A stretch of 32,887 bases of DNA from Burkholderiales bacterium (lineage in GTDB: Bacteria > Pseudomonadota > Gammaproteobacteria > Burkholderiales > Burkholderiaceae_C): assembly GCA_003152055.1 (NCBI GenBank), contig PLZH01000115.1, forward strand, positions 14,638-47,524, given 5' to 3'. The translations under genes were made by a program, and so were the position numbers. Positions within the stretch are counted from its first letter, which is position 1. Each line of letters begins with the position of its first letter. This document shows positions 8,884-18,737 of the stretch, in pieces. The notes under the pieces are model-generated. The model saw only the letters and a list, made by a program, of their open reading frames with translations. It did no database searches and was not told the origin of the DNA.

Positions 8884-10341
8884 TCAGCGCGTGTCGCTCG
8901 CCGCCGAGGCCGTAGCGTCTGGATTTTCGCTGTTGCGGCGAAAGGCTTCGTCCATCAGGCGTTCGGCCTGCTCGTCGGAGACGGCGGCAGCGGGCGCCGC
9001 ATCCGAGCTTTCCCGGTCCAGGCGCGTCAGCCCCGGCCAGGCAAGCAACGCGGCGATCAGCAGCGCCTGCGCGATGAGTTGCGGCGCCAGGGCGCGGGCC
9101 AGCGCAGCGACCGGCGGCGCTTCGCGCATCGCGGCGCGCGACATGACGATCGCGTAGCCGAGAGGCGGCAGCAGGAAGCCGAGCTGCAGCACGAGCAGCG
9201 TCAGCGCTGCGACCCAGGCCGCGTCGGGAACGACCGTGAGTACCGGCGGCATGACGAGCGGGATGACGAGAAAGATCATCTCGAACGCATCGAGCACGAA
9301 CGAGCACGCCACCATGCCCGCGAGCACGGCGCCGAGCATCACGCGCGGCTGCGCGGCCAGCGCGTGCAGACCGCTGGCGACAAGCGCATCGGCGCCGAAG
9401 CCGCGCACGACGAGCGAGAAGCTCGTGGCGCCGATGAGCAGCGCCATGAGCAGGCCGGTGAGCGTCATCGCATCGCCGATAACGGCGCCGAGCAAGGCGC
9501 GATCGAGGCGGCGGCTGACGACGCCCCAGCCGAGCAGCAGCAGGCCGCCCGTCGCCGCCGCCTCGACCGCGTAGAGCCGGCCGACCGCGACGGCGCCGAG
9601 CAGGAGCACGATGACGATCGCCGCGATCACAGCCTGCGTCGCGTCGCCGCGCGGAAGCGGCAGCAGTGCCTCGTGCGGCCGGTGGCGCCCGCGCCAGGCG
9701 GTGATGGCAAGCGCGCTGGCGAACACCGCGAGACCGGGCACGATCGCCGCCTGCAGCACGTCCTGGGTGTTGACGATGCGTACCGCCGCGTGCGTCACGT
9801 TCACCGCTTCGGTGTGGGCGCTCATCATCGCGTCGCCGAGCAGAAGAAGCACGAGCGACGGCGGGATGACGATGCCCAGCGTGCTTGCGACGCACACCGT
9901 CGCCGCCGCTTCTGCCGGCGCGACGTGGCGCGCGGCCAGCGCCGGCGCGACGCGCCGTGCCAGCATGTGCAGGCTGGCGCCGACCGAGCCGTTCATGGGC
10001 GCAAGCAGGGCGCCGACGCCGAGGGCGGAGAGCTGGGCCGCGGCCGGGCTGCGCGCGAACAGCCGTTCGCCACTGGCATGCATCAGGCCGGCCAAGGGCA
10101 GCCGGTTCAAGAGCGCGCCGATGAAGGCATAGAGAGGCAGCGCCTGCAAAAGGTCGTGCTCGAGCAGGCCGACGACGCGCGACGGCAGGGCCCCGAGCAA
10201 GGCGATATCGAAGGTGCCGGCGGCGACACCGATCGTGGCGAACAGGGCAGCGACGCCGAGCAGAACGGCGTAGACCGGCAGGCCGGTGGTGATCATGAGC
10301 ACGATCGCCACCCCGAACATGGCGATGCCGAACCAGCTCAT
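8884..10341 (-). CDS. TRAP transporter large permease (DctM family)
   Basis: Start at MSWFGIAMFG; many TM segments; VCVASTLGIVIPPSLVLLLLGD is a DctM signature. Confidence 0.88.
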   Translation of the reverse strand: MSWFGIAMFGVAIVLMITTGLPVYAVLLGVAALFATIGVAAGTFDIALLGALPSRVVGLLEHDLLQALPLYAFIGALLNRLPLAGLMHASGERLFARSPAAAQLSALGVGALLAPMNGSVGASLHMLARRVAPALAARHVAPAEAAATVCVASTLGIVIPPSLVLLLLGDAMMSAHTEAVNVTHAAVRIVNTQDVLQAAIVPGLAVFASALAITAWRGRHRPHEALLPLPRGDATQAVIAAIVIVLLLGAVAVGRLYAVEAAATGGLLLLGWGVVSRRLDRALLGAVIGDAMTLTGLLMALLIGATSFSLVVRGFGADALVASGLHALAAQPRVMLGAVLAGMVACSFVLDAFEMIFLVIPLVMPPVLTVVPDAAWVAALTLLVLQLGFLLPPLGYAIVMSRAAMREAPPVAALARALAPQLIAQALLIAALLAWPGLTRLDRESSDAAPAAAVSDEQAERLMDEAFRRNSENPDATASAASDTR

Positions 10342-10883
10342 GAGTTCAAGGCGGCGTCTTCGTCGTCGTGACCGGCCTCGCGCAGGCGTTGCGGCCCGGC
10401 GGCGAGATCGATCAGCGCCTGCAGCAGCATGAGGAGGGCGAGCAGCCAGGCGGCGACACGGATCAGGAAGTAGAGCGGATTGCCGGTATCGGGAAAAGCC
10501 TCGAGCCCGGCGACCGAGTTCCAGGTCGGCGCGGCACCGGAGACGAGAACGAAAACGGCCCATGGCAGAACGGCGACCGCTTCGCCGAAGCGCGCGATCC
10601 GGTGCTGCCAGTGCGGCGGATAGCGGCTGACGAAGAGGCCGGCCGCCATGTGGGCACGCTTTCGCGTCGCTTCGCGCAAGGCGAGCGCGATGTAGATCGC
10701 GAACACCCACTGCGCGATGTCGTTGGCCTGGCGCGACCACAGGCCGACGAGATCGCGCAGTGGCCATTGCGCGAAAAGCAGCAGCGCGAGCGGCAGGACG
10801 AGCCAGGCGCCGGCGCGGGTGGTTCGATCGAGCGCGGCGGAAAGCGCCATCGCCATTCGGCACAGGCGGGAGCTATCGGACAT
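10338..10883 (-). CDS. TRAP transporter small permease (DctQ-like)
   Basis: Start at MSDSSRLCRM; about four TM segments; ATGA overlap with downstream DctM. Confidence 0.7.
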   Translation of the reverse strand: MSDSSRLCRMAMALSAALDRTTRAGAWLVLPLALLLFAQWPLRDLVGLWSRQANDIAQWVFAIYIALALREATRKRAHMAAGLFVSRYPPHWQHRIARFGEAVAVLPWAVFVLVSGAAPTWNSVAGLEAFPDTGNPLYFLIRVAAWLLALLMLLQALIDLAAGPQRLREAGHDDEDAALNS

Positions 10884-10903
10884 CGTCCCTAGAATCGCAC
10901 GCG

Positions 10904-11923
10904 ATGCGCCCGGAGACCATTGCGGCAGACCCCAGCGTGCCGAATGGTGCCCCGACGCTTGCGGCTGGCGCCGCGGCGCTGCCGGCCGAGGGGACGCGGC
11001 CGGTCTTGGGGCGGCCCGGCACCCGGACAGCCTCGCCATCGGCCTCAGCGCGCGTCTGGCCCGGTCTGGCGCTGGCCATGGCCGGCTCGATCGCCTTTTC
11101 CGGCAAGGCGATCATCGTCAAGCTCGCCTATCGCTACGGCGTCGATGCGGTCACCCTCATCGCCTATCGCATGCTGTTCGCCTTGCCGCTCTTTGCCGTG
11201 CTTGCCTGGTGGGCGGGGCGCGGCAACGTCCGGCTCCGGCAGCGCGACTGGGCCGTCGTCACCGGCCTGGGCTTCAGTGGCTACTACCTCGCGAGCTTTC
11301 TCGATTTCGCCGGGCTCGCCTACATCACCGCAAGTCTCGAACGGCTCATCCTCTACCTCAACCCCACGTTCGTGCTGGCAATCGGCGCCCTCGTCTTCAA
11401 ACGAAAGGTCACCGGGCGCCAGATCGTCGCGCTCGCTGTCAGCTACTGCGGCGTGCTCCTCGTCTTCGGCCACGAGGTCTCGTTCCCGGGTACGAGCACG
11501 GCGCTCGGCGCCGGTCTGGTCTTCGCAAGCGCCCTCAGCTACGCCGCCTACCTCGTCGCCAGCGGCGAGGAGGTCAGGCGCATCGGCGCCTTGCGCCTGA
11601 CCGGCCTGGCGACGAGCGTCGCGTGCCTGTTCTGCATCGCGCAGTTCATCGTATTGAGGCCGATGTTGGCGCTTGCCGTCGCGCCGCAGGTCATCTGGCT
11701 TTCGGTGCTCAATGCGACGCTTTGCACCTTCGCGCCGGTGCTCATGGTGATGATGGCGATCGAGCGCGTCGGCGCGTCGGTGGCGGCACAGACGGGCATG
11801 ATCGGGCCGCTGTCGACGATCCTGATGAGTGTCATCATTCTCGGTGAGCCGTTCACCGGCTGGATCGTCGCCGGCACGGTGCTCGTGCTCGCGGGCATCT
11901 GGCTTCTTGCCAAGTGGAGGTAG
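10904..11923 (+). CDS. EamA/DMT-family transporter
   Basis: About 10 TM segments; duplicated EamA pattern (AYRMLFALPLF, LERLILYLNPTFVLAIGALVFKRK, LSTILMSVIILGEPFTGWIVAGTVLVLAGI). Confidence 0.87.
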   Translation: MRPETIAADPSVPNGAPTLAAGAAALPAEGTRPVLGRPGTRTASPSASARVWPGLALAMAGSIAFSGKAIIVKLAYRYGVDAVTLIAYRMLFALPLFAVLAWWAGRGNVRLRQRDWAVVTGLGFSGYYLASFLDFAGLAYITASLERLILYLNPTFVLAIGALVFKRKVTGRQIVALAVSYCGVLLVFGHEVSFPGTSTALGAGLVFASALSYAAYLVASGEEVRRIGALRLTGLATSVACLFCIAQFIVLRPMLALAVAPQVIWLSVLNATLCTFAPVLMVMMAIERVGASVAAQTGMIGPLSTILMSVIILGEPFTGWIVAGTVLVLAGIWLLAKWR

Positions 11924-11925
11924 CA

Positions 11926-12708
11926 ATGGATCTGGGCATCGAAGGCAAATGGGCGCTCGTCTGCGCGGCGAGCAAGGGGCTCGGCAAAGGCTGCGCTGCA
12001 GCGCTGGCAAGAGAGGGTGTTCACGTCGTCATCACGGCGCGGGGCGCCGAGGTGCTCGAGGCGACGGCCGCCGAGCTGCGCGCTTTCGGCCGCGGCGAGG
12101 TGCGCACGGTCGCGGGCGATATCACGACCGAGGCCGGCCGCAGCGCGGCGCTGGCCGCATGCCCGCAGATCGACATCCTCGTCAACAACGCCGGCGGCCC
12201 GCCGCCCGGCGACTTCCGGCAGTGGGGCCGCGAGGAATGGATCAAGGCGATCGATGCCAACATGCTGACGCCGATCGAGCTCATGAAGGCGACGGTCGAC
12301 GCGATGGCCGAGCGCGGTTTCGGTCGCGTCGTCAACATCACGTCGGGCGCGGTGAAGGCGCCGATCGACGTGCTCGGGCTTTCCAACGGCGCGCGCAGCG
12401 GCTTGACCGGCTTCGTCGCCGGCCTGGCGCGAAGCAGGATCGCCGCGTCAGGAGTGACGATCAACGGCCTTCTGCCCGGCGTCTTCGACACCGATCGAGT
12501 GCGCACGATGGCCGCGACGACGGCGCAACGCGACGGCCGGTCGGTCGAGGCGATCATCGATGCGCGCAAGCGTGGCGTCCCGGCGCAGCGCTTGGGCACG
12601 GCCGACGAGTTCGGCGCGATCTGTGCCTTTCTCTGCAGCCTGCACGCCGGCTACATCACGGGTCAGAACCTGCTCGCTGACGGCGGTGCCTATCCGGGCA
12701 CCTTCTGA
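11926..12708 (+). CDS. SDR family oxidoreductase
   Basis: ASKGLGKGCAAALA, NNAGGPPPGDF, NITSGAVKAP, ITGQNLLADGGAYPGTF. Confidence 0.88.
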   Translation: MDLGIEGKWALVCAASKGLGKGCAAALAREGVHVVITARGAEVLEATAAELRAFGRGEVRTVAGDITTEAGRSAALAACPQIDILVNNAGGPPPGDFRQWGREEWIKAIDANMLTPIELMKATVDAMAERGFGRVVNITSGAVKAPIDVLGLSNGARSGLTGFVAGLARSRIAASGVTINGLLPGVFDTDRVRTMAATTAQRDGRSVEAIIDARKRGVPAQRLGTADEFGAICAFLCSLHAGYITGQNLLADGGAYPGTF

Positions 12709-12718
12709 CAACGGCGCT

Positions 12719-13027
12719 TCACGTGTCGGGCATCGCCGCGCCGCAATTCCAGCACTGCTCGAACGGACCGTCGACGATTTCAGCGCAGGCGCGGCAGGCC
12801 CAGTGCCGGTGCTTCGGATGGCGCAGCGCATGCAGCAAGGTGCGCGCACCTTCGAGCTCGTCGTCGTCGGTGATCCAGACCTCGGGCAGGGCCTGGTCGG
12901 GCGGCAGCTCGCCGGCGATGCTGCTCGCATACATGCGCTGCACGGTCGCGGCGACGCCGGCATGCGTGAGCAGATCGGCCCACAGCGTCGCGATGGCCAG
13001 GTTGGGGGCGCGGGTGAGTCGCTTCAT
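12719..13027 (-). CDS. DUF2007-like protein with C-terminal zinc ribbon
   Basis: MKRLTRAPNLAIATLWADLLTHAGVAATVQRMYASSIAGELPPDQALPEVWITDDDELEGARTLL...ACRACAEIVDGPFEQCWNCGAAMPDT; start set outside the repeat. Confidence 0.72.
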   Translation of the reverse strand: MKRLTRAPNLAIATLWADLLTHAGVAATVQRMYASSIAGELPPDQALPEVWITDDDELEGARTLLHALRHPKHRHWACRACAEIVDGPFEQCWNCGAAMPDT

Positions 13028-13030
13028 GTC

Positions 13031-13103
13031 AGCGCCTGCCGAGCCGCCCCAAGGGCACCGGCGCCCCCGCAGGGGGCAGCGAACGTCGTGAGCGTGGCGG
13101 CAT
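13031..13103. repeat. Dispersed intergenic repeat, copy A
   Basis: cgcctgccgagccgccccaagggcaccggcgcccccgcagggggcagcgaacgtcgtgagcgtggcggc; aligns with 27898-27972 and has a CCCCC/GGGGG hairpin. Confidence 0.75.
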
Positions 13104-13158
13104 CTCTTTCCTTCCGGCTCTGGCACGATAGCGCACCTGCACTAGCGCGAGAAACGCC

Positions 13159-14154
13159 ATGACGACGACCCTGAGCCCGACGATCCGCATCGAGAAGAGC
13201 GGTGGCCCCGAAGAGATGCACCTCGTCGATCTGCCCGTCGGCGAGCCGGGCCCGGGCGAGATCCGCATTCGCCATCACGCCTGCGGACTCAACTACATCG
13301 ATGTCTACCAGCGCTCCGGCGTGTACACCCTGCCGATGCCGCTCTCGCTGGGCAATGAAGGCGCCGGCGTCATCGAGGCCGTCGGCGCCGGCGTCGCCCA
13401 TCTGAAGGCGGGCGACCGGGCTGCCTACTGCGGCGGGTCGCCGGGCAGCTATTCGCTGGCGCGTGTCATGTCGGCGAAGAACGTCGTCAAGCTGCCCGAA
13501 ACGATCTCGTTCGAGACCGGCGCGGCGATGATGCTCAAGGGCTTGACCGCCGAGTACCTGCTCAAGCGGACATTGCCGCAAGGCGGCTTGCAGGCGGGCG
13601 ACTTCATCGTCTTCCATGCCGCGGCCGGTGGCGTCGGCCTCATCGCCTGCCAGTGGGCGCGAGCACTCGGCCTGAGGCTCATCGGCACAGCGGGCAGCGA
13701 CGAGAAATGCGCCCTGGCTCGCGAGAACGGCGCCGTCTTCGCGATCAACTACCGCAGCGATGATTTCGCGGCACGCGTCAAGGAGATTACCGGCGGGCAA
13801 GGCGTCAAGGTGGTCTACGACTCGATCGGAAAGGACACGTGGGAAAAGTCGCTCGACTGCCTGCGGCCTCTCGGCCTGATGGCCAGCTTCGGCAACGCCT
13901 CCGGTATCGTGCCGCCTTTCGCTCCCGGTTCGCTCGGGCCGCGCGGCTCGCTCTACGTGACGCGGCAGACGCTCTTCACGCACATCGCCACGCGCGAGGC
14001 GATGCAATCGATGGCGGACGATCTGTTCGCCGTCGTCAAGAGCGGCCAGGTGAAGATCCATGTCGAGCAGCGCTATGCCCTCGCCGATGCGGCGCAGGCG
14101 CATCGCGACCTCGAGGCACGCAAGACCGTCGGCTCGAGCGTTCTCATTCCCTGA
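13159..14154 (+). CDS. Quinone oxidoreductase (zeta-crystallin-like, NADPH-dependent)
   Basis: 331 aa; NYIDVYQRSGVYTLPMPLSLGNEGAGVIEAVG, HAAAGGVGLIACQWAR. Confidence 0.92.
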   Translation: MTTTLSPTIRIEKSGGPEEMHLVDLPVGEPGPGEIRIRHHACGLNYIDVYQRSGVYTLPMPLSLGNEGAGVIEAVGAGVAHLKAGDRAAYCGGSPGSYSLARVMSAKNVVKLPETISFETGAAMMLKGLTAEYLLKRTLPQGGLQAGDFIVFHAAAGGVGLIACQWARALGLRLIGTAGSDEKCALARENGAVFAINYRSDDFAARVKEITGGQGVKVVYDSIGKDTWEKSLDCLRPLGLMASFGNASGIVPPFAPGSLGPRGSLYVTRQTLFTHIATREAMQSMADDLFAVVKSGQVKIHVEQRYALADAAQAHRDLEARKTVGSSVLIP

Positions 14155-14168
14155 CAGGAGCACGCCGC

Positions 14169-14279
14169 ATGCTCACCCTGTACGGCACGCAGGGCTCCGG
14201 ATCGGCGGCGGCCGAAGCGACGTTCGATGCCGATCCGCGCATCGCCGCGGTGTGGGCGCGCCATTGGCCCGGGCGATGA
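14169..14279 (+). pseudogene. Glutathione S-transferase-like remnant, apparently N-terminus joined to C-terminus
   Basis: 36-aa ORF MLTLYGTQGSGSAAAEATFDADPRIAAVWARHWPGR: starts like a GST beta-1 strand and ends like a GST C-terminus. Confidence 0.5.
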
Positions 14280-14286
14280 GCGCAGG

Positions 14287-15141
14287 GTGCGACGCGTGCG
14301 GGTGGCACCCTGGCTTTTTCTTCCGGCCGCACTGCTGGCGCTGTGCTCCTTGTCGCGGGCGAGCGGCGAAGACGATCTCGTCGGACTGATCAACGACTAC
14401 CGGGCCGAGCCGCACGAATGTGAAGGCAGGCGCGAGCCGATGGCCGCGCCGCTGTCGCCTTCTGCGGCGCTCGCCGGAGTCGACCCGGGCACCTCGGAAA
14501 ACCTGGGCGAGGCCTTGTCGGCGAGCGGCTATCGGGTCGCATCGGCCACGACCATCATCGTCTCTGGAGTCGGCGACGCGGTGCAGGCGCTGCGCCTCAT
14601 CGAGGAGCGCTACTGCCGCGCCCTGCTCGATCCGCGCTATTCGCAGGTCGGCGTCGCCCGTTCGCGCGATACCTGGCGAATCAATCTCGCCAGGCCGCTG
14701 CTTCCCAAAGATCTCGGCGACTGGCGCGAAGCGGGCAAGAGGATCCTGCGTCTCGTCAATGAAGCGCGCGGCCGGCCGCGTGCCTGCGGGCAGCGGCAAT
14801 TCGCGGCAGTCGGGCCCCTGGCGTGGAACGAGGCGCTGGCCGAAGCGGCGCTGGCGCACAGCCACGACATGGCGCAGAAGAACTATTTCAGCCACACCGA
14901 CCCGTCCGGCAACTCCGTGGCCCAGCGCGCCACGCGCTCGGGATATCGCTGGCACCACATCGGCGAGAACATTGCGGCCGGCCTCGGTTCGCCGGAGCAG
15001 GTCGTCGCAGGCTGGCTCGCAAGCCCGGGCCACTGCGTCAATATCATGGCGCCGGAATTCGCCGACATGGGCGCCGCCTATGCAGCGAATCCCGGCAGCG
15101 CGATGGACATCTACTGGACGCAGACCTTCGGCAGGCCGTGA
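14287..15141 (+). CDS. Secreted CAP (SCP/PR-1-like) protein with apparent tandem CAP units, first one degenerate
   Basis: Signal-peptide-like VRRVRVAPWLFLPAALLALCSLSRA; C-terminal HSHDMAQKNYFSHTDPSG, HHIGENIAAG, WLASPGHCVNIMAPEFADMG. Confidence 0.85.
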   Translation: MRRVRVAPWLFLPAALLALCSLSRASGEDDLVGLINDYRAEPHECEGRREPMAAPLSPSAALAGVDPGTSENLGEALSASGYRVASATTIIVSGVGDAVQALRLIEERYCRALLDPRYSQVGVARSRDTWRINLARPLLPKDLGDWREAGKRILRLVNEARGRPRACGQRQFAAVGPLAWNEALAEAALAHSHDMAQKNYFSHTDPSGNSVAQRATRSGYRWHHIGENIAAGLGSPEQVVAGWLASPGHCVNIMAPEFADMGAAYAANPGSAMDIYWTQTFGRP

Positions 15142-15156
15142 ACCGGTCCGGACGCG

Positions 15157-15173
15157 ACCGCCCGGCCGGCGGT
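15157..15173. terminator. Possible bidirectional terminator between convergent CAP gene and lspA
   Basis: Perfect 6-bp inverted repeat ACCGCC-cggcc-GGCGGT in the 39-bp convergent spacer; no clear T-tract. Confidence 0.4.
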
Positions 15174-15180
15174 GCGCTCC

Positions 15181-15669
15181 TCAGCGCGAGCGGCGCACGC
15201 GCAGCAGTTCGTCGAGGATCAGCAGGCCGGCGCCGATCGTGATGGCGCTGTCGGCGGCGTTGAACGACGGGAAGTACGAGCCGCGCCAGTGGACCTGGAT
15301 GAAGTCGACGACGTAGCCGTGCCATAGGCGGTCGATGACGTTGCCGACGGCGCCGCCGAGGATGAGGGCGAGCGCCCAGCCGAACAGGCGCTGGCCGCCG
15401 TGACGCGCCAGCAGCCAGACGATGAAGGCCGCGGCGGCAATGCCGAGGCCGATGAAGAACCAGCGCTGCCAACCCGATGCGCCGGCGAGAAACGAGAACG
15501 CGGCGCCGGTGTTGTGGGCGCAGACGATGTCGAGGAACGCACTGACGGTGCGCGTTTCGTTCACCTGGACGGTGCCCGAGATGATCGTCTTCGTCAGCTG
15601 GTCGACGAGGATGACGGCCAGCGCGATGCCGAGCCAGGGCCAGATCGAGCCCGATCGTCTGGCGGCCAT
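15181..15669 (-). CDS. lspA: Lipoprotein signal peptidase II
   Basis: [51 protein letters not shown]; next to ileS. Confidence 0.96.
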   Translation of the reverse strand: MAARRSGSIWPWLGIALAVILVDQLTKTIISGTVQVNETRTVSAFLDIVCAHNTGAAFSFLAGASGWQRWFFIGLGIAAAAFIVWLLARHGGQRLFGWALALILGGAVGNVIDRLWHGYVVDFIQVHWRGSYFPSFNAADSAITIGAGLLILDELLRVRRSR

Positions 15670-15671
15670 GC

Positions 15672-18602
15672 TCAGGCCACCCGCCGCATTTCGCCGGCAC
15701 CGAGGAGATTGCTCGTGCAGCGGCCACAGATCGTCGGATGCGCGGCGTCGATGCCGACGTCGCGGCGCCAGTGCCAGCAGCGCTCGCACTTGATCCCTTC
15801 GCTGACGGCCGCATGGACGAAGAACTCGTTCGGGTCTGCCGTGTCGCCGGCCGACTCGAGGCGGGCCGCCGAAGTGATGAGCACGAACCTGAGGTCGTCG
15901 CCGAGCGCGACGAGCTCGGCCAGGCGCTTCGGGCCGGCCTTGATCGTGACCTCCGCCTGCAGCGACGAGCCGAGCCTTCCTTCGGCGCGTAGCGTCTCGA
16001 TCTGTCGGTTCGATTCGGCGCGAACCTCGGCGATGCGCGCCCATTTCGCGAGCAAGGCGTCGTCGCCCCAGGCACGCGCATCGAGATACGTCTCGGCGAA
16101 GATCGAAGGCGACGTCTTGGGCCCGAACACCTTCCACGCCTCCTCGGCGGTGAAGCTGAGAAAAGGCGCCATCCAGCGCAGCATGGCATGGGCGATCAGC
16201 GTCAGCGCGGTCTGCGCCGAGCGGCGGGCGAGCGACTTCGGCGCGGTCGTGTAGAGGCGGTCTTTTAGGATGTCGAGATAGAAGGCGCCGAGGTCTTCCG
16301 AGCAGAAGACCTGCAGCTTGGCGACGACCGGGTGGAACTCGTATGCGCCGTAGTGGCCGCCGCTGAAGACGCCGCGCGCCGCGTCGAAGTCGCCGACGAT
16401 CTCGGTCTGTAGCGCGGCGCTGCGCGCCAGGGCCCAGCGGTCGATCTCGAGCATATCGCCGGGCGGCACCGCCTCTTTCGCCGCGTCGAAGTCGCTCGTG
16501 TTCGCAAGCAGAAAACGCAAGGTGTTGCGGATGCGCCGATAGGAGTCGACGACGCGGGCGAGGATCTTGTCGTCGATCGCCAGGTCGCCCGAGTAGTCGG
16601 TCGCCGCGCACCAGAGGCGGATGATCTCGGCGCCGAGCTTGCTCGTCACCTCGTGCAAGGCAATGAAGTTGCCGAGGCTCTTGCTCATCTTGCGGCCGGC
16701 GCCGTCGACCGTGAAGCCGTGCGTCAGCAGGCCCCGGTACGGAGCATGGCCTTCGAGCGCGCAGGCGATCAGCAGCGACGAGTGGAACCAGCCACGGTGC
16801 TGGTCGTGGCCTTCGAGATAGAGATCGGCCTCGGGGCTGGCGCCATGGTCGTCCGGAATCGTCGTGCCCGGATGGCTGCCTCGCAGCACGTGAAAGAAGG
16901 TCGAGCCGGAATCGAACCAGACGTCGAGGATGTCGTTGCTCTTGGTGTAGTCCGCGGCGCCGCTGCCGAGCACGTCTTCGGCGCAAAGCCGCGACCACGC
17001 TTCGACGCCGCCTTGCTCGACGATGTCGGCGGCGCGGTCGATCAGCGCGAGCGTGTCGGGGTGCAGCTCGCCCGTCACCTTGTGCAGGAAGAAGGGCAGC
17101 GGCACACCCCAGTTGCGCTGCCGGCTGACGCACCAGTCGGGCCGGTGCGCGATCATGTCGTGCAGCCGCGCTCGCCCGTTCTCCGGATAGAACTCCGTCG
17201 CGTCGATGGCGTCGAGCGCCATCTCGCGCAAGGTCTGCGGCGCCGGGTCGACAGCGAAAACGCCGGCCGTCGATGCGTCGGGCTCGTCCATGCGCACGAA
17301 CCATTGCGCCGCGGCACGATAGACGACCGCTGACCTGTGGCGCCAGCAATGCGGGTAGCTGTGCAAGAGGGTCGAGCTGTCGAAGATCCGCCCGGCGTCG
17401 CGCAGCGCCTCGACGATGCGCGGCGTCGCCTTCCAGATGTCCTGGCCGCCGAAGAGCGGCAGGGCCGCGTCGTAGGCGCCGTTGCCCTGGACCGGGTTCA
17501 GGATGGCGTCGAGCGCGAGGCCGTGGGCGCGGCAGGAATTGAAGTCCTCGATGCCATAGGCCGGCGCCGAGTGGACGATGCCGGTGCCGTCTTCGGCCGT
17601 CGCGTACTCAGCGAGGTAGACCGGCGCGATGCGGTCGTAGCCCCGATCGACGGCCGCGAGCGGGTGGCGGAACTCGAGACCGTCGAGCCGCTCGCCGGGA
17701 ACGCGCGCGACGACGCGGCCTTCGAGCCCGAAGCGCGCGAGGCACTTCTCGACCAGCGCGCTCGCGAGAACGAGCAGGCCGCGCTCGGTATCGACGAGCG
17801 AATACTCGAGCTTCGGGTTGAGGTTGAGCGCCTGGTTCGCGGGCAGCGTCCATGGCGTCGTCGTCCAGATGACGGCGAAGGCATCTTTCGTGAACCGTGC
17901 GACGTCGAAGGCGGCGGCAAGCTTGCCGGGATCGGCCGCGAGAAAGCCGACATCGACCGTCGTCGACTTGCGGTCGGTGTACTCGATCTCGAACTCGGCC
18001 AGCGACGAGCCGCAGTCGAAGCACCAGTAGACGGGCTTCAGGCCGCGATAGACGAAGCCGCGTTCGATGATGCGCTTCAGGACGCGGATCTCGCCGGCCT
18101 CGTTGCCGAAGTCCATCGTCCGGTACGGATGCTGCCAGTCGCCCAGGACGCCGACTCTCTTGAAGTCGGCCATCTGCTGCGCGATCTGCTCGGTCGCGAA
18201 GGCGCGGCTCTTCGCCTGCACGTCGGCGCGGGCAAGGCCGCGGCCGAAGGTCTTCTCGATCTGGTTTTCGATCGGCAGGCCGTGGCAATCCCAGCCCGGG
18301 GTGTAGCGCGCGTCGAAGCCGGCGAGCTGCCGCGCCTTGACGATCATGTCCTTGAGGATCTTGTTCGCCGCGTGGCCGACGTGCAACTGACCGTTGGCAT
18401 ACGGCGGCCCGTCGTGCAGCACGAAGCGCGGCTGGCCGTGGCGCACCTCGCGCAGTCGCTGGTAGACGCCGTCTTCGCTCCATTGCTTGACCCAGCCGGG
18501 CTCGCGCTTCGGCAGGTCGCCACGCATCGGAAACGGCGTGTCCGGCAGGTTCAGAGTCTGGCGATAGTCGATCGCGGGCGAGGTGGCAGGCGCGTCAGCC
18601 AT
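15672..18602 (-). CDS. ileS: Isoleucyl-tRNA synthetase
   Basis: 976 aa; [12 protein letters not shown] (HIGH-type), KMSKSLGN (KMSKS), C-terminal C..C zinc pairs CERCW...CGRC. Confidence 0.98.
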   Translation of the reverse strand: MADAPATSPAIDYRQTLNLPDTPFPMRGDLPKREPGWVKQWSEDGVYQRLREVRHGQPRFVLHDGPPYANGQLHVGHAANKILKDMIVKARQLAGFDARYTPGWDCHGLPIENQIEKTFGRGLARADVQAKSRAFATEQIAQQMADFKRVGVLGDWQHPYRTMDFGNEAGEIRVLKRIIERGFVYRGLKPVYWCFDCGSSLAEFEIEYTDRKSTTVDVGFLAADPGKLAAAFDVARFTKDAFAVIWTTTPWTLPANQALNLNPKLEYSLVDTERGLLVLASALVEKCLARFGLEGRVVARVPGERLDGLEFRHPLAAVDRGYDRIAPVYLAEYATAEDGTGIVHSAPAYGIEDFNSCRAHGLALDAILNPVQGNGAYDAALPLFGGQDIWKATPRIVEALRDAGRIFDSSTLLHSYPHCWRHRSAVVYRAAAQWFVRMDEPDASTAGVFAVDPAPQTLREMALDAIDATEFYPENGRARLHDMIAHRPDWCVSRQRNWGVPLPFFLHKVTGELHPDTLALIDRAADIVEQGGVEAWSRLCAEDVLGSGAADYTKSNDILDVWFDSGSTFFHVLRGSHPGTTIPDDHGASPEADLYLEGHDQHRGWFHSSLLIACALEGHAPYRGLLTHGFTVDGAGRKMSKSLGNFIALHEVTSKLGAEIIRLWCAATDYSGDLAIDDKILARVVDSYRRIRNTLRFLLANTSDFDAAKEAVPPGDMLEIDRWALARSAALQTEIVGDFDAARGVFSGGHYGAYEFHPVVAKLQVFCSEDLGAFYLDILKDRLYTTAPKSLARRSAQTALTLIAHAMLRWMAPFLSFTAEEAWKVFGPKTSPSIFAETYLDARAWGDDALLAKWARIAEVRAESNRQIETLRAEGRLGSSLQAEVTIKAGPKRLAELVALGDDLRFVLITSAARLESAGDTADPNEFFVHAAVSEGIKCERCWHWRRDVGIDAAHPTICGRCTSNLLGAGEMRRVA

Positions 18603-18737
18603 GTCGGCGAGTCTTTCGGAGCGAGGGCGCGAGGGCGCCTTCGGGTCACATCATCGATGCGGGCGATCGAGGGTGGTGGGGCGTCGATCGCGAAGGGCGC
18701 TTCGCACCACGCGGAGCGAAGCCGGCGGCATCGAGGG

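Noticed and set aside
7097-9895. 932-aa minus-strand ORF opposite the gamma-glutamyltransferase and DctM in another frame
   Set aside because: Arg/Ala-rich translation without domain motifs; conflicts with convincing CDSs on both strands.
8884-10863. 659-aa version of the DctM ORF
   Set aside because: The first ~170 residues overlap DctQ in another frame and are Arg/Pro-rich; the real start is MSWFGIAM at 10341.
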